A stretch of 64,000 nucleotides of DNA from SG8-41 sp963699525 (lineage in GTDB: Bacteria; Pseudomonadota; Gammaproteobacteria; Burkholderiales; SG8-41): assembly GCA_963699525.1 (NCBI GenBank), contig CAVOUI010000005.1, positions 1 through 64,000 of the forward strand. Direction: 5' to 3'. The translations under genes were made by a program, and so were the position numbers. How positions within the stretch are numbered: the first letter of the stretch is position 1; every line of letters starts with the position of its first letter. Positions 45,204 through 53,914 of the stretch are shown here, piece by piece. The notes below the pieces were generated by a model. It was not told the DNA's origin and did not search any database. It worked only from the letters and a program-made list of their open reading frames with translations.

Positions 45204-47369
45204 ATGAGCGCCACTCACACCCCCGCATTCGACGTTTCGCGGCGCCGGTTTCTCATCGGGGCCGGCGGGCTCACCTTTGGCCTTGCGATTGGGACCGATG
45301 GCATCCGCCTGATGTCGGAAGCGCACGCGAGCGCTGCACGCGCCATCAACGCCTGGGTGCGGATCGCGCCCGACGGCATGGTGACCATCCTGAGCGCGGG
45401 CGCTGAGATGGGGCAGGGGTCGATGACTTCCCTTCCCCTCATCGTCGCCGAGGAGATGGACGCGGACTGGTCGAAAGTCGCCATCGAGTGGGCGCCCCCC
45501 GACGCGGGAGTCTACGGCTACGCGATGGGCGGAAATCGCATGATGGCGATCGTCGGCAGCCGCGCCGTGATGCTGTATTACGATCAATTGCGCGTGGCGG
45601 GTGCCCAGGTGCGCAAGGTCCTGCTGATGAATGCGGCGGAAAAATGGGGCGTGGACGCGGCCTTGCTCCGGAGCGAGCCGGGGTTCGTGGTGGATCCGGC
45701 TTCGGGCCGCCGCATGAGCTACGGCGAGATCGCCGGTTTCGGCACGATACCTGCACCGCTTCCGGCAGTGGACAAGAGTGAGCTGAAGGACAAGAGCCAG
45801 TTCCGGCTGATCGGCAAATCCGTGCAGCGCCGCGACATCCCAGCCAAGGTCAACGGCTCGGCGCAATACGCCATCGACGTCCGATTGCCGGGCATGGTTT
45901 ACGCGACGACGCGGCATTCGCCGGTGCACGGCGGCACGCCCGAGAGCTGGAACGATGATCAGGTCAAGGCCATGCGCGGCGTGCTCGGCACGTTCCGGCT
46001 CCCGGATGGGGTAGCCGTGATTGCCGACAGTCTGCCGCACGCCCTGTCCGCTCGTGGCGCGCTCGAAATCGCGTGGAACCAGGGCAAGGCGGCGGGCTTC
46101 GATTCCGAAAAGGCGCTCGCCGAAACCTACGTCAAGGTGCATGCCGATCCCTCGGCGAAACGGCAGACGCTCGATTCGAAGGGGGACGCCAGCGGCGCTT
46201 TCGCGTCGGCAGCAAAGACCTACCAGTCGGAGTACCGCAGCGACTATGGCTATCACGCGCAGATGGAGCCGTTGAATGCGGTAGCGCGGTTCAACGACGT
46301 GGGCGACCGGGTGGAGGTTTGGGAGGGAACCCAGGCGCCTGACCTGTCCCGGGCGAGGGTGGCGAAGACGCTCGGGTTCAAGCTCGAGCAGGTCACCCTT
46401 CATCAGTGCTACATGGGGGGCGGCTTTGGACGACGGTCTCTAGGTGACTACGCGGCCGAGGCAGCGCTCATTGCGCGCGAAGCGCGCCGTCCGGTGAAGC
46501 TCGTGTGGACGCGCGAGGAGGACCTCGGGCACGGCATGTTCCGCCCGCAGGCCTTCCAGTGCCTCGAGGCGGCGCTCGACCCGGAAGGCAGGGTGAGTGG
46601 TTGGCGCCACTGCGTTGTCGGCGACGGCGGAGTGCTGCTCGCGACCGGGATCAAGATTCCGTACTACCAGGTGCCGAACCAGCACATCGAAATGCGCGGT
46701 GTTCCCCACGGCGTGCGCCTGAAGCACTGGCGGGCGGTCGGCCACGTGTTCAACGTCTTTGCGATCGAATCGTTCGTGGACGAGATGGCGGCCGACCAGG
46801 GCATGGACCCGGTGGAATTTCGCCTGCAGCGCATGTCCATTTCGCCGCGGGCGCGCGCCGTTTTCGAGAAGGCCGCGCAGATGTCCGACTGGAAGACTTC
46901 CCGGCCGGAAGGCCGGGCGCTCGGCATCTCGATCAGCGAGCGTTCGGGGTCGCTCGGCGCGGGCGTTGCCGAGATCTCGCTTGACCGCGCCACGGGCAAG
47001 ATCCGGGTGCACAAAGCATGGGTCGCGGTGGACGGCGGTGTTGTCGTCCAGCCCGCCGCGGCCAGGGCGAACGTCGAGAGCGGCATCATTTACGGGCTTT
47101 CGAGCGTGTTGCACGAGCGCGTGACGCTGAAGGGGGGCGTGGTCGAGCAGAGCAACTTCCACGACTACCACCTGCTGCGTATGGCTGACCTGCCGGAGGA
47201 GATGCACGTAGAGTTTGTGGACCGTGACGCCGCGCCCAGCGGCCTCGGCGAGATCGGCAATCCGTGGGTCGCCGCGGCGGTAGCGAACGCCTTCTACCGG
47301 CTGACCGGCAAGCGCCTGCGCCACATGCCGTTCACGCCGGCGCGCGTGCTGGAGACGCTCAAGGCTTAG
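45204..47369 (+). CDS. Molybdenum hydroxylase large subunit, copy 2 (intact)
   Basis: This is a 721-residue catalytic subunit with a Tat signal (SRRRFLIGAGGLTFGLAIG). Mo-cofactor/substrate blocks: SAGAEMGQGSMTSLPLIVAE, CYMGGGFGRRSLGDYAAEA and the catalytic Glu in GLGEIGNPWVAAAVANAF. It is diverged from copy 1, so the two enzymes may use different substrates. Members of this family hydroxylate N-heterocycles or oxidise aldehydes; the real substrate is unknown. It converges on the gene to its right with 6 bp between stops. Confidence 0.93.
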   Translation: MSATHTPAFDVSRRRFLIGAGGLTFGLAIGTDGIRLMSEAHASAARAINAWVRIAPDGMVTILSAGAEMGQGSMTSLPLIVAEEMDADWSKVAIEWAPPDAGVYGYAMGGNRMMAIVGSRAVMLYYDQLRVAGAQVRKVLLMNAAEKWGVDAALLRSEPGFVVDPASGRRMSYGEIAGFGTIPAPLPAVDKSELKDKSQFRLIGKSVQRRDIPAKVNGSAQYAIDVRLPGMVYATTRHSPVHGGTPESWNDDQVKAMRGVLGTFRLPDGVAVIADSLPHALSARGALEIAWNQGKAAGFDSEKALAETYVKVHADPSAKRQTLDSKGDASGAFASAAKTYQSEYRSDYGYHAQMEPLNAVARFNDVGDRVEVWEGTQAPDLSRARVAKTLGFKLEQVTLHQCYMGGGFGRRSLGDYAAEAALIAREARRPVKLVWTREEDLGHGMFRPQAFQCLEAALDPEGRVSGWRHCVVGDGGVLLATGIKIPYYQVPNQHIEMRGVPHGVRLKHWRAVGHVFNVFAIESFVDEMAADQGMDPVEFRLQRMSISPRARAVFEKAAQMSDWKTSRPEGRALGISISERSGSLGAGVAEISLDRATGKIRVHKAWVAVDGGVVVQPAAARANVESGIIYGLSSVLHERVTLKGGVVEQSNFHDYHLLRMADLPEEMHVEFVDRDAAPSGLGEIGNPWVAAAVANAFYRLTGKRLRHMPFTPARVLETLKA

Positions 47370-47375
47370 GGGCTC

Positions 47376-49010
47376 TTAGGCGGCGGTGCCCCTGAGCCAC
47401 GTCACCCGCACGCGGTCGTAATCCTCGCCGCGCTCGACGAGCTCCTCGAGCCGCACGTGGGGCGTCTCGCTGCCCATCAGGACTTCGTACTGGATGCCGG
47501 CATTGAAGCCGTCGCGTTTCAGCAGGATCTCGGGATTTGCGCCGGGCGTCGAGCTCTCGTTCAGGATCAAAGCGTTCAGGTAGGTGAACCGGAACGAGCC
47601 GGAGGAGGTCTGCCAGTTCTCGGCGCGCTCGGCGCCCTCGCCGATGCCGCGCAGGTACACCGACAGCGGTTTCTTGGACAGGATCTCGATGCCGGCGTTG
47701 ACGTGCTCGTGCGCGTCGCGCTGCATGCGACGGATTGCGCCGAGCCACCACGCTTTCTGCCCCGCCGCCTGGAACGTGCAGAGCGAGCCGATGCGCGCCC
47801 ACGCTTCGTCCTGCCGCGGAATGTCCACGCCCACGCCCCAGGTGCTGCCGTCGCGCTCCATCCACTCCGTGATCGCGGCGGTCGACTCTTCGGCCTGGAC
47901 CGCGATGCCGGTCTGCTGCTTCACCTGGACGCGCTGGTCCGCGGACATCTCCGCCATGCCGCTGAACTCGATGCGGGTGACGAGCTCGGAGGCCGAGGTG
48001 AAGCCGTGCGCGACCTTGATCTTCGCCTCGATCTTCACGCGCGGCCAGCGCTGCCGGGGCGGCGAGTCGCCCCAGAACAGGGCGAGGCGCTTCAACGCAA
48101 CCAGCTTCTCCTCGATGGAGTAGTCGTTCCCGAAGCGCTTCTCCGGCTCACGCGGATTGGCGGCATATCGGTCCAGCGTTTCCTGGATGACGACGCGGGC
48201 CTGGGCCGCCCCGAAGTGGCGCATCGTCGGGGTCGCCGGCGAGTCTGCGGCGCTGTGCACCGGGCCGGACGGCTTCGCCAGGTCGAAATGGAAGTTGCAT
48301 TCCGCATCGCGCTGCGCGCGCAGGGCGAAGCCCCCCGCGAGCCGCGAGATGATGCGCGCCGAGAGCTCGATCTCGAGCATCCGCTCGGATTCGGGGTGCG
48401 CCGCGACCAGCATCGGCAGCCGCAGGAACTCCTGGCGGGAGTTGGTGTGGAGGACATCGTCCGCGTAGGCCTTGACGAGCTCGACGGCGTGATCCTGCTC
48501 GGCGCGGCCGTAGAACTGCGCGAGGTCCTGCCAGATGCGCGGCCGCACCGGCAGGTAGCGCAGCAGGAGGATCTTGCCTTCGGACGCGAGGGCACGCAGC
48601 GCGCGCACGAGGAGGAGCGTGCGCTCCGGGTGCGCAGCCTCGCCCGGCTTCGCTCCCTCGGCAATCTCCTCGAGGCAGACGCGGTAGGCGGCGGAGACAT
48701 GCTCCCAGAAATCGACCTGCGCCTGCCACAACTGGCGGCGGTCGAATTCCTTGAGCTTGTCGCTGCGCAGATAATCGGCCAGCGCGGCGGCTTCCTGCTT
48801 CTGCCCGGTTTCGTCGAGGAGCTTCAGAACGCCGATGCGATCGGCGAGAGGAAATCCGGGAGTCGCGGCGACCGTCTCAAGCGAGGCGGTGATCTCCTCG
48901 AGCGCCTTGCCGTGCCCGGCAGGCAGGTCCGCAAGCAGCTTCGCCGCCGCCTCGACGTTGTACATCGGGTGGTCGGCTTTCCTGCCAATATCGCTCAGCC
49001 ACTTGAGCAT
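47376..49010 (-). CDS. Large protein of unknown function with PilZ-like C-terminal region
   Basis: This is a 544-residue cytoplasmic protein without signal or membrane segment. The N-terminal half is helical (PMYNVEAAAKLLADLPAGHG, YLRSDKLKEFDRRQLW), the C-terminal half has a beta-rich region ending near GVGVDIPRQDEAW, IGSLCTFQ and NAGIEILSKKPLSVYLRG, which resembles a PilZ-type barrel; the usual RxxxR c-di-GMP motif is not evident. I chose ATG 49010 with AAAGGTCCGCC upstream; 12 codons upstream are also open but basic and unconserved. No function assigned. Confidence 0.75.
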   Translation of the reverse strand: MLKWLSDIGRKADHPMYNVEAAAKLLADLPAGHGKALEEITASLETVAATPGFPLADRIGVLKLLDETGQKQEAAALADYLRSDKLKEFDRRQLWQAQVDFWEHVSAAYRVCLEEIAEGAKPGEAAHPERTLLLVRALRALASEGKILLLRYLPVRPRIWQDLAQFYGRAEQDHAVELVKAYADDVLHTNSRQEFLRLPMLVAAHPESERMLEIELSARIISRLAGGFALRAQRDAECNFHFDLAKPSGPVHSAADSPATPTMRHFGAAQARVVIQETLDRYAANPREPEKRFGNDYSIEEKLVALKRLALFWGDSPPRQRWPRVKIEAKIKVAHGFTSASELVTRIEFSGMAEMSADQRVQVKQQTGIAVQAEESTAAITEWMERDGSTWGVGVDIPRQDEAWARIGSLCTFQAAGQKAWWLGAIRRMQRDAHEHVNAGIEILSKKPLSVYLRGIGEGAERAENWQTSSGSFRFTYLNALILNESSTPGANPEILLKRDGFNAGIQYEVLMGSETPHVRLEELVERGEDYDRVRVTWLRGTAA

Positions 49011-49222
49011 GGCGGACCTTTTCCTGCGGCGCTTTGCGGACCGCAATTCGCCGCGGCGTGAGTCACATCATACGCCTACTCGTTGATTTGTCCGTGTGTT
49101 GCCGGGAAGACGTGAGGAATTCCGGCACCCGCGGCGCCCTGGCGGCGCGAGGCTCGTGACCGAATCCACGGCACACTGTCCGCGCGTTGAGCAGTGAAAT
49201 GTCGCCTGCTCCAATGCGCGGA

Positions 49223-49252
49223 ATTAAACCGGTGCAACGCATCCGGTTTAAT
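49223..49252. terminator. 10-bp inverted repeat over the lpdA stop codon
   Basis: ATTAAACCGG (49223-49232) and CCGGTTTAAT (49243-49252) are perfect reverse complements with a 10-base loop. It contains the lpdA TAA and faces the 237-bp gap to the next gene. No strong T run follows, so it may be a weak terminator or a protein-binding dyad. The remainder of the gap (49011-49222) shows no gene; a TATGAT-like box read on the minus strand (49069-49074) may serve the gene at 47376. Confidence 0.5.
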
Positions 49253-51032
49253 GCTTCTTCGGCATGAGAAGATCGGTGATCGATCCCTCGGCGATCTCCG
49301 CCGCGAAGAAGACGGTCTCGGAGAGCGTCGGGTGCGGATGGATGGTGAGCCCGATGTCGGTTGCGTCGGCCCCCATCTCGAGCGCGAGCACCGTTTCGGA
49401 AATGAGCTCGCCGGCATTGACGCCGACCATCGCCGCGCCGAGGAGCCGGCGCGTGTTCTTGTCGAACAGGAGCTTGGTCATGCCCTCGTTGCGGTCCATG
49501 GAGCTGGCGCGGCCGCTCGCCGCCCACGGGAACGAGGCCCTCTCGTATGCGGCGCCGCGCGCCTGGAGCTGGGACTCGGTTTCGCCCATCCATGCGACTT
49601 CGGGATCGGTATAGGCAACCGAGGGAATGGCGCGCGCGTCAAAGAACGCCTTGTGCCCGGCGATCACTTCCGCCGCGGTCTTGCCTTCATGCGTCGCCTT
49701 GTGCGCGAGCATGGGCTCGCCGCAGATGTCGCCGATGGCATGGATGTGCGGCACGTTGGTGCGAAGCTGCCGGTCCACCGGGATGTAGCCGCGCTCGTTG
49801 ACGTTTACGCCCGCGGCCTGCGCGTTGATGTCCCTGCCGTTCGGCCGGCGCCCGACGGCCATGAGGATAGTGTCGAATGACTCCGGCTGCGGCGCGGCGT
49901 CGCCCTCGTAGGTGACTTTCAGGCCGTCCTTCTGCGGCTCGATCCGGGCGACCTTTGTCTTGAGCAGGATCTTCTCGTAGCGCTTCTCGATCCGCTTCGC
50001 GAGCGGACGCACGATGTCCTTGTCCGCGCCGGGAATGAGCGAGTCCATCAGCTCCACGATGGTGATCTTCGCGCCGAGCGCGTCGTATACCGTCGCCATC
50101 TCGAGCCCGATGATGCCGCCGCCGATGACGAGCAGCCGCTTCGGCACCGCGGGAATCTCGAGCGCGCTGGTCGAATCGATCATGCGCCGGTCGTCGTAGG
50201 GGAAGCCCGGAATGCGCGCGATGGAGGAACCCGCGGCGATGATGCAGTGATCGAAAGAGATCGTCTTGGTGCCCTCCACGGTCTCGACGCGCAGCGTGTG
50301 TGGCGAGGCGAACCCCCCCTTTCCGTGCACGACCTGAACTTTGCGCTGCTTTGCGAGCCCCATCAGACCCGTGGTGTGCTTGCTAACGACGCCTGTTTTC
50401 CACGCGCGGAGCTTGGCAAGGTCGATCTTCGGCCTGCCGAAGTCGATGCCGGCGTGCGCAACTTCGGCGGCTTCCGTCAGCACCCTGGCGATATGCAGCA
50501 GCGCCTTTGACGGGATGCAGCCGACATTCAGGCACACGCCCCCGAGCGTCGGGAAACGCTCGACCAGCACCACTTTCTTTCCGAGGTCGGCCGCGCGGAA
50601 CGCCGCAGTGTAGCCGCCGGGGCCGGCACCGAGTACGAGAACCTCGGCGTGGATATCGCCCTTGGCACCCGCGTACGGTGTGACCGGGGCTGGACCCGGC
50701 GGTGTGACAGGCCTCGCCTCGGCAATTGCTTTCGCGGCCGGTGCCGGGGCGCTGGGGGCTTTCGCGGCGGGTGGCGGCGAGGCGGCCTCGTCGCGCGCTT
50801 CGAGCATCAGGATCGGCGATCCCTCGGATACCTTGTCGCCCGTCTTGACCCGGATCTCCTTCACCACCCCCGCCTGCGGCGCGGGCACGTCCATCGTTGC
50901 CTTGTCCGACTCCAGCGTGATGAGGGGATCTTCCTTGCTGACGGCGTCGCCCGGCTTCACCAGCACCTCGATGACCGGGACGTTCTTGAAGTCGCCGATG
51001 TCGGGGACCCGGATTTCGACGAGGCTGCTCAT
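49248..51032 (-). CDS. lpdA: Dihydrolipoamide dehydrogenase with N-terminal lipoyl domain
   Basis: This 594-residue E3 enzyme is fused to a lipoyl domain (residues 1-80, lipoyl-Lys44 in ESDKATMDVPAP) by an Ala/Pro linker. The E3 part has the FAD loop GAGPGGYTAA, the redox disulfide Cys167/Cys172 (GGVCLNVGCIPSK), NAD loop VIGGGIIGLEMAT and C-terminal HPHPTLSE. It reoxidises dihydrolipoamide in 2-oxoacid dehydrogenases. The genes aceE and aceF are absent; it is downstream of proA, with an ATGA overlap (51029-51032). Confidence 0.95.
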   Translation of the reverse strand: MSSLVEIRVPDIGDFKNVPVIEVLVKPGDAVSKEDPLITLESDKATMDVPAPQAGVVKEIRVKTGDKVSEGSPILMLEARDEAASPPPAAKAPSAPAPAAKAIAEARPVTPPGPAPVTPYAGAKGDIHAEVLVLGAGPGGYTAAFRAADLGKKVVLVERFPTLGGVCLNVGCIPSKALLHIARVLTEAAEVAHAGIDFGRPKIDLAKLRAWKTGVVSKHTTGLMGLAKQRKVQVVHGKGGFASPHTLRVETVEGTKTISFDHCIIAAGSSIARIPGFPYDDRRMIDSTSALEIPAVPKRLLVIGGGIIGLEMATVYDALGAKITIVELMDSLIPGADKDIVRPLAKRIEKRYEKILLKTKVARIEPQKDGLKVTYEGDAAPQPESFDTILMAVGRRPNGRDINAQAAGVNVNERGYIPVDRQLRTNVPHIHAIGDICGEPMLAHKATHEGKTAAEVIAGHKAFFDARAIPSVAYTDPEVAWMGETESQLQARGAAYERASFPWAASGRASSMDRNEGMTKLLFDKNTRRLLGAAMVGVNAGELISETVLALEMGADATDIGLTIHPHPTLSETVFFAAEIAEGSITDLLMPKKH

Positions 51033-52285
51033 TTCCTGATCTGGCCGGTGCCGAGCACGACCCACTTGAGGGAGGTGAGGCCTTCGAGCCCCACCGGACC
51101 GCGGGCGTGGAGCTTGTCGGTGGAGATGCCCACTTCCGCGCCGAGCCCGAACTCGTAGCCGTCCGCGAAACGCGTGGAGGCGTTGACCATCACCGAGCTC
51201 GAGTCCACCTCGCGCAGGAAGCGGCGCGCGCGCGCCTTGTCCTCCGTGACGATGGCGTCGGTGTGCTGCGAGCCGTAATGCGCGATGTGCTCCATCGCTT
51301 CGTCGAGATCCTTCACCACTCTCACCGAGAGAATGGCGTCGAGATACTCCGTGTACCAGTCGTCCTCGGTTGCGGGCTTCATCTGGGGCACGATCCTGCG
51401 CGCTTCTTCATCGCCGCGCAGCTCGATGCCCTTCCTGACGTAGATCCGGCAGAGCGGCGGCAGCACCTTCTGCGCGATGCCGCGGGCGACGAGCAGCGTT
51501 TCCATGGTATTGCAGGTCCCGAGCCGCTGGGTCTTGGCATTGTCGGCGATGCGGATCGCCTTCTTGAGATCCGCCTTGTCGTCGATGTAGGTATGGCACA
51601 CCCCGTGGAGGTGCTTGATCATGGGGATGCGCGACTCGCGCATCAGGCGCTCGATCAGGCTCTTGCCCCCGCGCGGCACGATCACGTCGATGAAATCCCG
51701 CATCGTGATGATCTCGCCCACCGCGGCCCGGTCGGTGGTTTCGATCACCTGCACCACGTCCTCCGGCAGCCCGGCGCGCTTCAACCCCTCGTGCACGCAG
51801 GCGGCGATCGCCTGGTTGGACTGGATCGCTTCCGAGCCGCCGCGCAGGATCGCCGCGTTTCCGGACTTGACGCACAGGCCCGCGGCGTCTGCTGTCACGT
51901 TGGGGCGGGATTCGTAGATGATCGCGACTACGCCGAGCGGCACGCGCATCTGCCCCACCCGGATACCGGACGGGCGCTTTCTCAGCGCGGTCATGCGTCC
52001 GATGGGATCGGGCAGCGCAGCGATCTGGCGCAGGCCGTCCGCCATCGCCGCGACACCCTTCGGCGTCAGCGTCAGGCGGTCGATCATGGCGGAGTCGAAT
52101 TTCTGCCTCTTCGCGTCCTCGACGTCGCGAGCGTTCGCCTCGAGCAGGCGTCGTGCGTCGCGCTCGATCGCCACCGCCATCTCCATCAGCGCGCGGTTCT
52201 TGGTCGAGGTGTCCGCTCTCGCGACGAGGCGTGCCGCCGCGCGCGCGCGCCGGCCGACGCCGTGTATGTAGCTCTGCACATCCAT
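51029..52285 (-). CDS. proA: Gamma-glutamyl phosphate reductase
   Basis: This 418-residue enzyme makes glutamate-5-semialdehyde for proline synthesis. The catalytic Cys is in RLGTCNTMETLLVA; the NADPH region includes GVVAIIYESRPNVTADAA and ILRGGSEAIQSNQAI; the C-terminus has FGLGAEVGISTDKLHARGP. It lies between holA (28 bp upstream) and lpdA (overlapping). Proline gene proB is not in the window. Confidence 0.97.
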   Translation of the reverse strand: MDVQSYIHGVGRRARAAARLVARADTSTKNRALMEMAVAIERDARRLLEANARDVEDAKRQKFDSAMIDRLTLTPKGVAAMADGLRQIAALPDPIGRMTALRKRPSGIRVGQMRVPLGVVAIIYESRPNVTADAAGLCVKSGNAAILRGGSEAIQSNQAIAACVHEGLKRAGLPEDVVQVIETTDRAAVGEIITMRDFIDVIVPRGGKSLIERLMRESRIPMIKHLHGVCHTYIDDKADLKKAIRIADNAKTQRLGTCNTMETLLVARGIAQKVLPPLCRIYVRKGIELRGDEEARRIVPQMKPATEDDWYTEYLDAILSVRVVKDLDEAMEHIAHYGSQHTDAIVTEDKARARRFLREVDSSSVMVNASTRFADGYEFGLGAEVGISTDKLHARGPVGLEGLTSLKWVVLGTGQIRK

Positions 52286-52313
52286 TGGAGGCTCCGCCGG
52301 CAGGCGGAGCGGG

Positions 52314-53402
52314 TCAGAACAGCGCCGGCTGATTCCGTTCCGCCGCCCTCGCGGCAGCGGCCATTTTACCCCGATTCAGCAAGGACTTGGCCGGGGCGCC
52401 GGCGGCAAACCGCAGGACGAGCTGCAGCAGCTCGTCCCACACGTCGCCGCGGATCAGGCCCTTTACCATACGATCGGTTCTTGCCGCGTGCCCGACCGCC
52501 GCCTCGACCTGCTCCTTGGTGAAGCGGCGGCAATTCTGCTGCATGAGGCCCTGATGGGAAGCGCCCCATACCCTGGCTTCGCGCCACAGTTGGGGCGGTG
52601 TCCGGCCCGCAGCCATGCCGTCGAGCACGCGCCCGATGGCACGGATCTCCTCGGCGACTGCCCACAGCACGAGGGCAGGCGCGACCCCCTCGCCCTTCAG
52701 GCCGTCCACCCTGCGCGCGAGATGCAGCACGTCGCCTTCGAGCATCGCTTCGCCGAGGCTGAACACGTCGTAGCGCGTGACGTCCAATACCGCTTCGCGC
52801 GCCTGCTCATGGCTGATCGCGCCCGCGGGATAGAGCAGCGCGAGCTTCTGCACTTCCTGGTGCGCGGCGAGAAGGTTGCCCTCGACGCGGTCGGCGATGA
52901 ATTCCAGGGTTTCCGGAGCGGCTTCCTGGGCTTGCTCGCGCAGCCGGCCGGCGAGCCACTCGGGCAAGGCCCTGCGCGCGACCGGCTTTGCTTCGATGAC
53001 GAGGCCGGCGCGCTCGAGCGCTTCGAACCAGCCGGCTTTCTGCGTGCGCCAGTCGATACCGGGCAGGACTACGAGCGTGACGGTGTCCGGCGGCAATCCT
53101 TCGCAATAGCGCTGCAGCGCCCCGGAGCCCTCGGTTCCGGGCTTGCCGGCGGGAACGCGCAGCTCGAGGATGCGGCGCGCAGCGAACAGCGACTGCGAGG
53201 CTCCGGCGAAGGAGAGCTCGCTCCAGCGGAATCCCGAGTCCACGGTGAGAACCTGCCGCTCGGTATAGCCCCCCGCGCGGGCCCGGGCGCGAACGCGGTC
53301 GGATGCCTCGAGCACGAGCAGGGCTTCATCGCCGAAAACGGTGTAGAGGGATCTCAGCTCGCGGGCGAGATGCTGCTGCAGCTGCTCGGTTGTTATTCGC
53401 AT
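52314..53402 (-). CDS. holA: DNA polymerase III delta subunit
   Basis: This 362-residue clamp-loader subunit opens the beta clamp. Family features: MRITTEQLQQHLARELRSLY with the VFGDEALLV strand at the N-terminus, LVVLPGIDWRTQKAGWFEAL, and NLLAAHQEVQKLALLYP in the second domain. The ATG at 53402 is 12 bp from the lptE stop; the frame stays open upstream but only as a shadow of lptE. It is part of the minus-strand run leuS-lptE-holA-proA-lpdA. Confidence 0.94.
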   Translation of the reverse strand: MRITTEQLQQHLARELRSLYTVFGDEALLVLEASDRVRARARAGGYTERQVLTVDSGFRWSELSFAGASQSLFAARRILELRVPAGKPGTEGSGALQRYCEGLPPDTVTLVVLPGIDWRTQKAGWFEALERAGLVIEAKPVARRALPEWLAGRLREQAQEAAPETLEFIADRVEGNLLAAHQEVQKLALLYPAGAISHEQAREAVLDVTRYDVFSLGEAMLEGDVLHLARRVDGLKGEGVAPALVLWAVAEEIRAIGRVLDGMAAGRTPPQLWREARVWGASHQGLMQQNCRRFTKEQVEAAVGHAARTDRMVKGLIRGDVWDELLQLVLRFAAGAPAKSLLNRGKMAAAARAAERNQPALF

Positions 53403-53413
53403 GTACCGCTCCG

Positions 53414-53914
53414 TCAGGATTTGAGCTTCGCGGTCTGCAAGCGCCGCATCAGCTGGCTTACCGCGTCGTTCCGCATGTCGCGGTAGAGCAGCGCCTCCTC
53501 GGATTGCGAGGCCAGGGCCTGACTGTCGCTGTAGGTGTATTCGCGCCGCAGCAGGATCTCGCTCGCCGGGATGTGCTCGCGGTTCTTGCTGTCGGTCAGC
53601 CGGAAGAGCACGCGGTAACGGATCTGGAACTCGCTCACGCGGCCACCGCCGGTAAGCGAGAGAATCTGCTTCTCCTGCACCTCGTTCACGATCTGCAGGA
53701 TGACCTCGGCCTCCTCCCGGCGATCGGTGACGCGCGTGCCGCTGTTCAGGACCACGGCGCGTTTCAGCTGGACGGCGAGCTGGGACGTCGGCGCCGCCTC
53801 CACGTACAGCGAGGTGAACGGCAGGGTCGCCGTGCCGCGGAGCTCGAAGCCGCACGCCGCGACGAGCAGCGTCGCCGCCAAGAGGATGAGGGATGAGGGA
53901 CGAGGGATACTCAC
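53414..53914 (-). CDS. lptE: LPS-assembly lipoprotein LptE
   Basis: This 166-residue outer-membrane lipoprotein plugs LptD for lipopolysaccharide export. Lipobox LLVAACGFELRG gives the lipidated Cys; the fold blocks are LAVQLKRAVVLNSGTRVTD and EILLRREYTYSDSQALASQ. The start is GTG at 53914 overlapping the leuS TGA. The signal peptide, SIPRPSSLILLAATLLVAAC, is partly encoded by a heptamer repeat (53883-53910), so the first codons look recently altered. Confidence 0.92.
   Translation of the reverse strand: MSIPRPSSLILLAATLLVAACGFELRGTATLPFTSLYVEAAPTSQLAVQLKRAVVLNSGTRVTDRREEAEVILQIVNEVQEKQILSLTGGGRVSEFQIRYRVLFRLTDSKNREHIPASEILLRREYTYSDSQALASQSEEALLYRDMRNDAVSQLMRRLQTAKLKS
53883..53910. repeat. 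Heptamer array in the lptE signal-peptide codons
   Basis: Plus-strand units AGGATGA, GGGATGA, GGGACGA, GGGATAC in perfect 7-bp phase. Reverse-complemented, the core unit is TCATCCC, the same as the arrays in uvrD and gshA. Confidence 0.6.

Noticed and set aside
47457..49061. 534-codon open frame opposite the gene at 47376
   Set aside because: Both strands are open, but the minus strand has a ribosome-binding site, normal composition and structured regions; the plus frame is Arg/Asp/His-rich.
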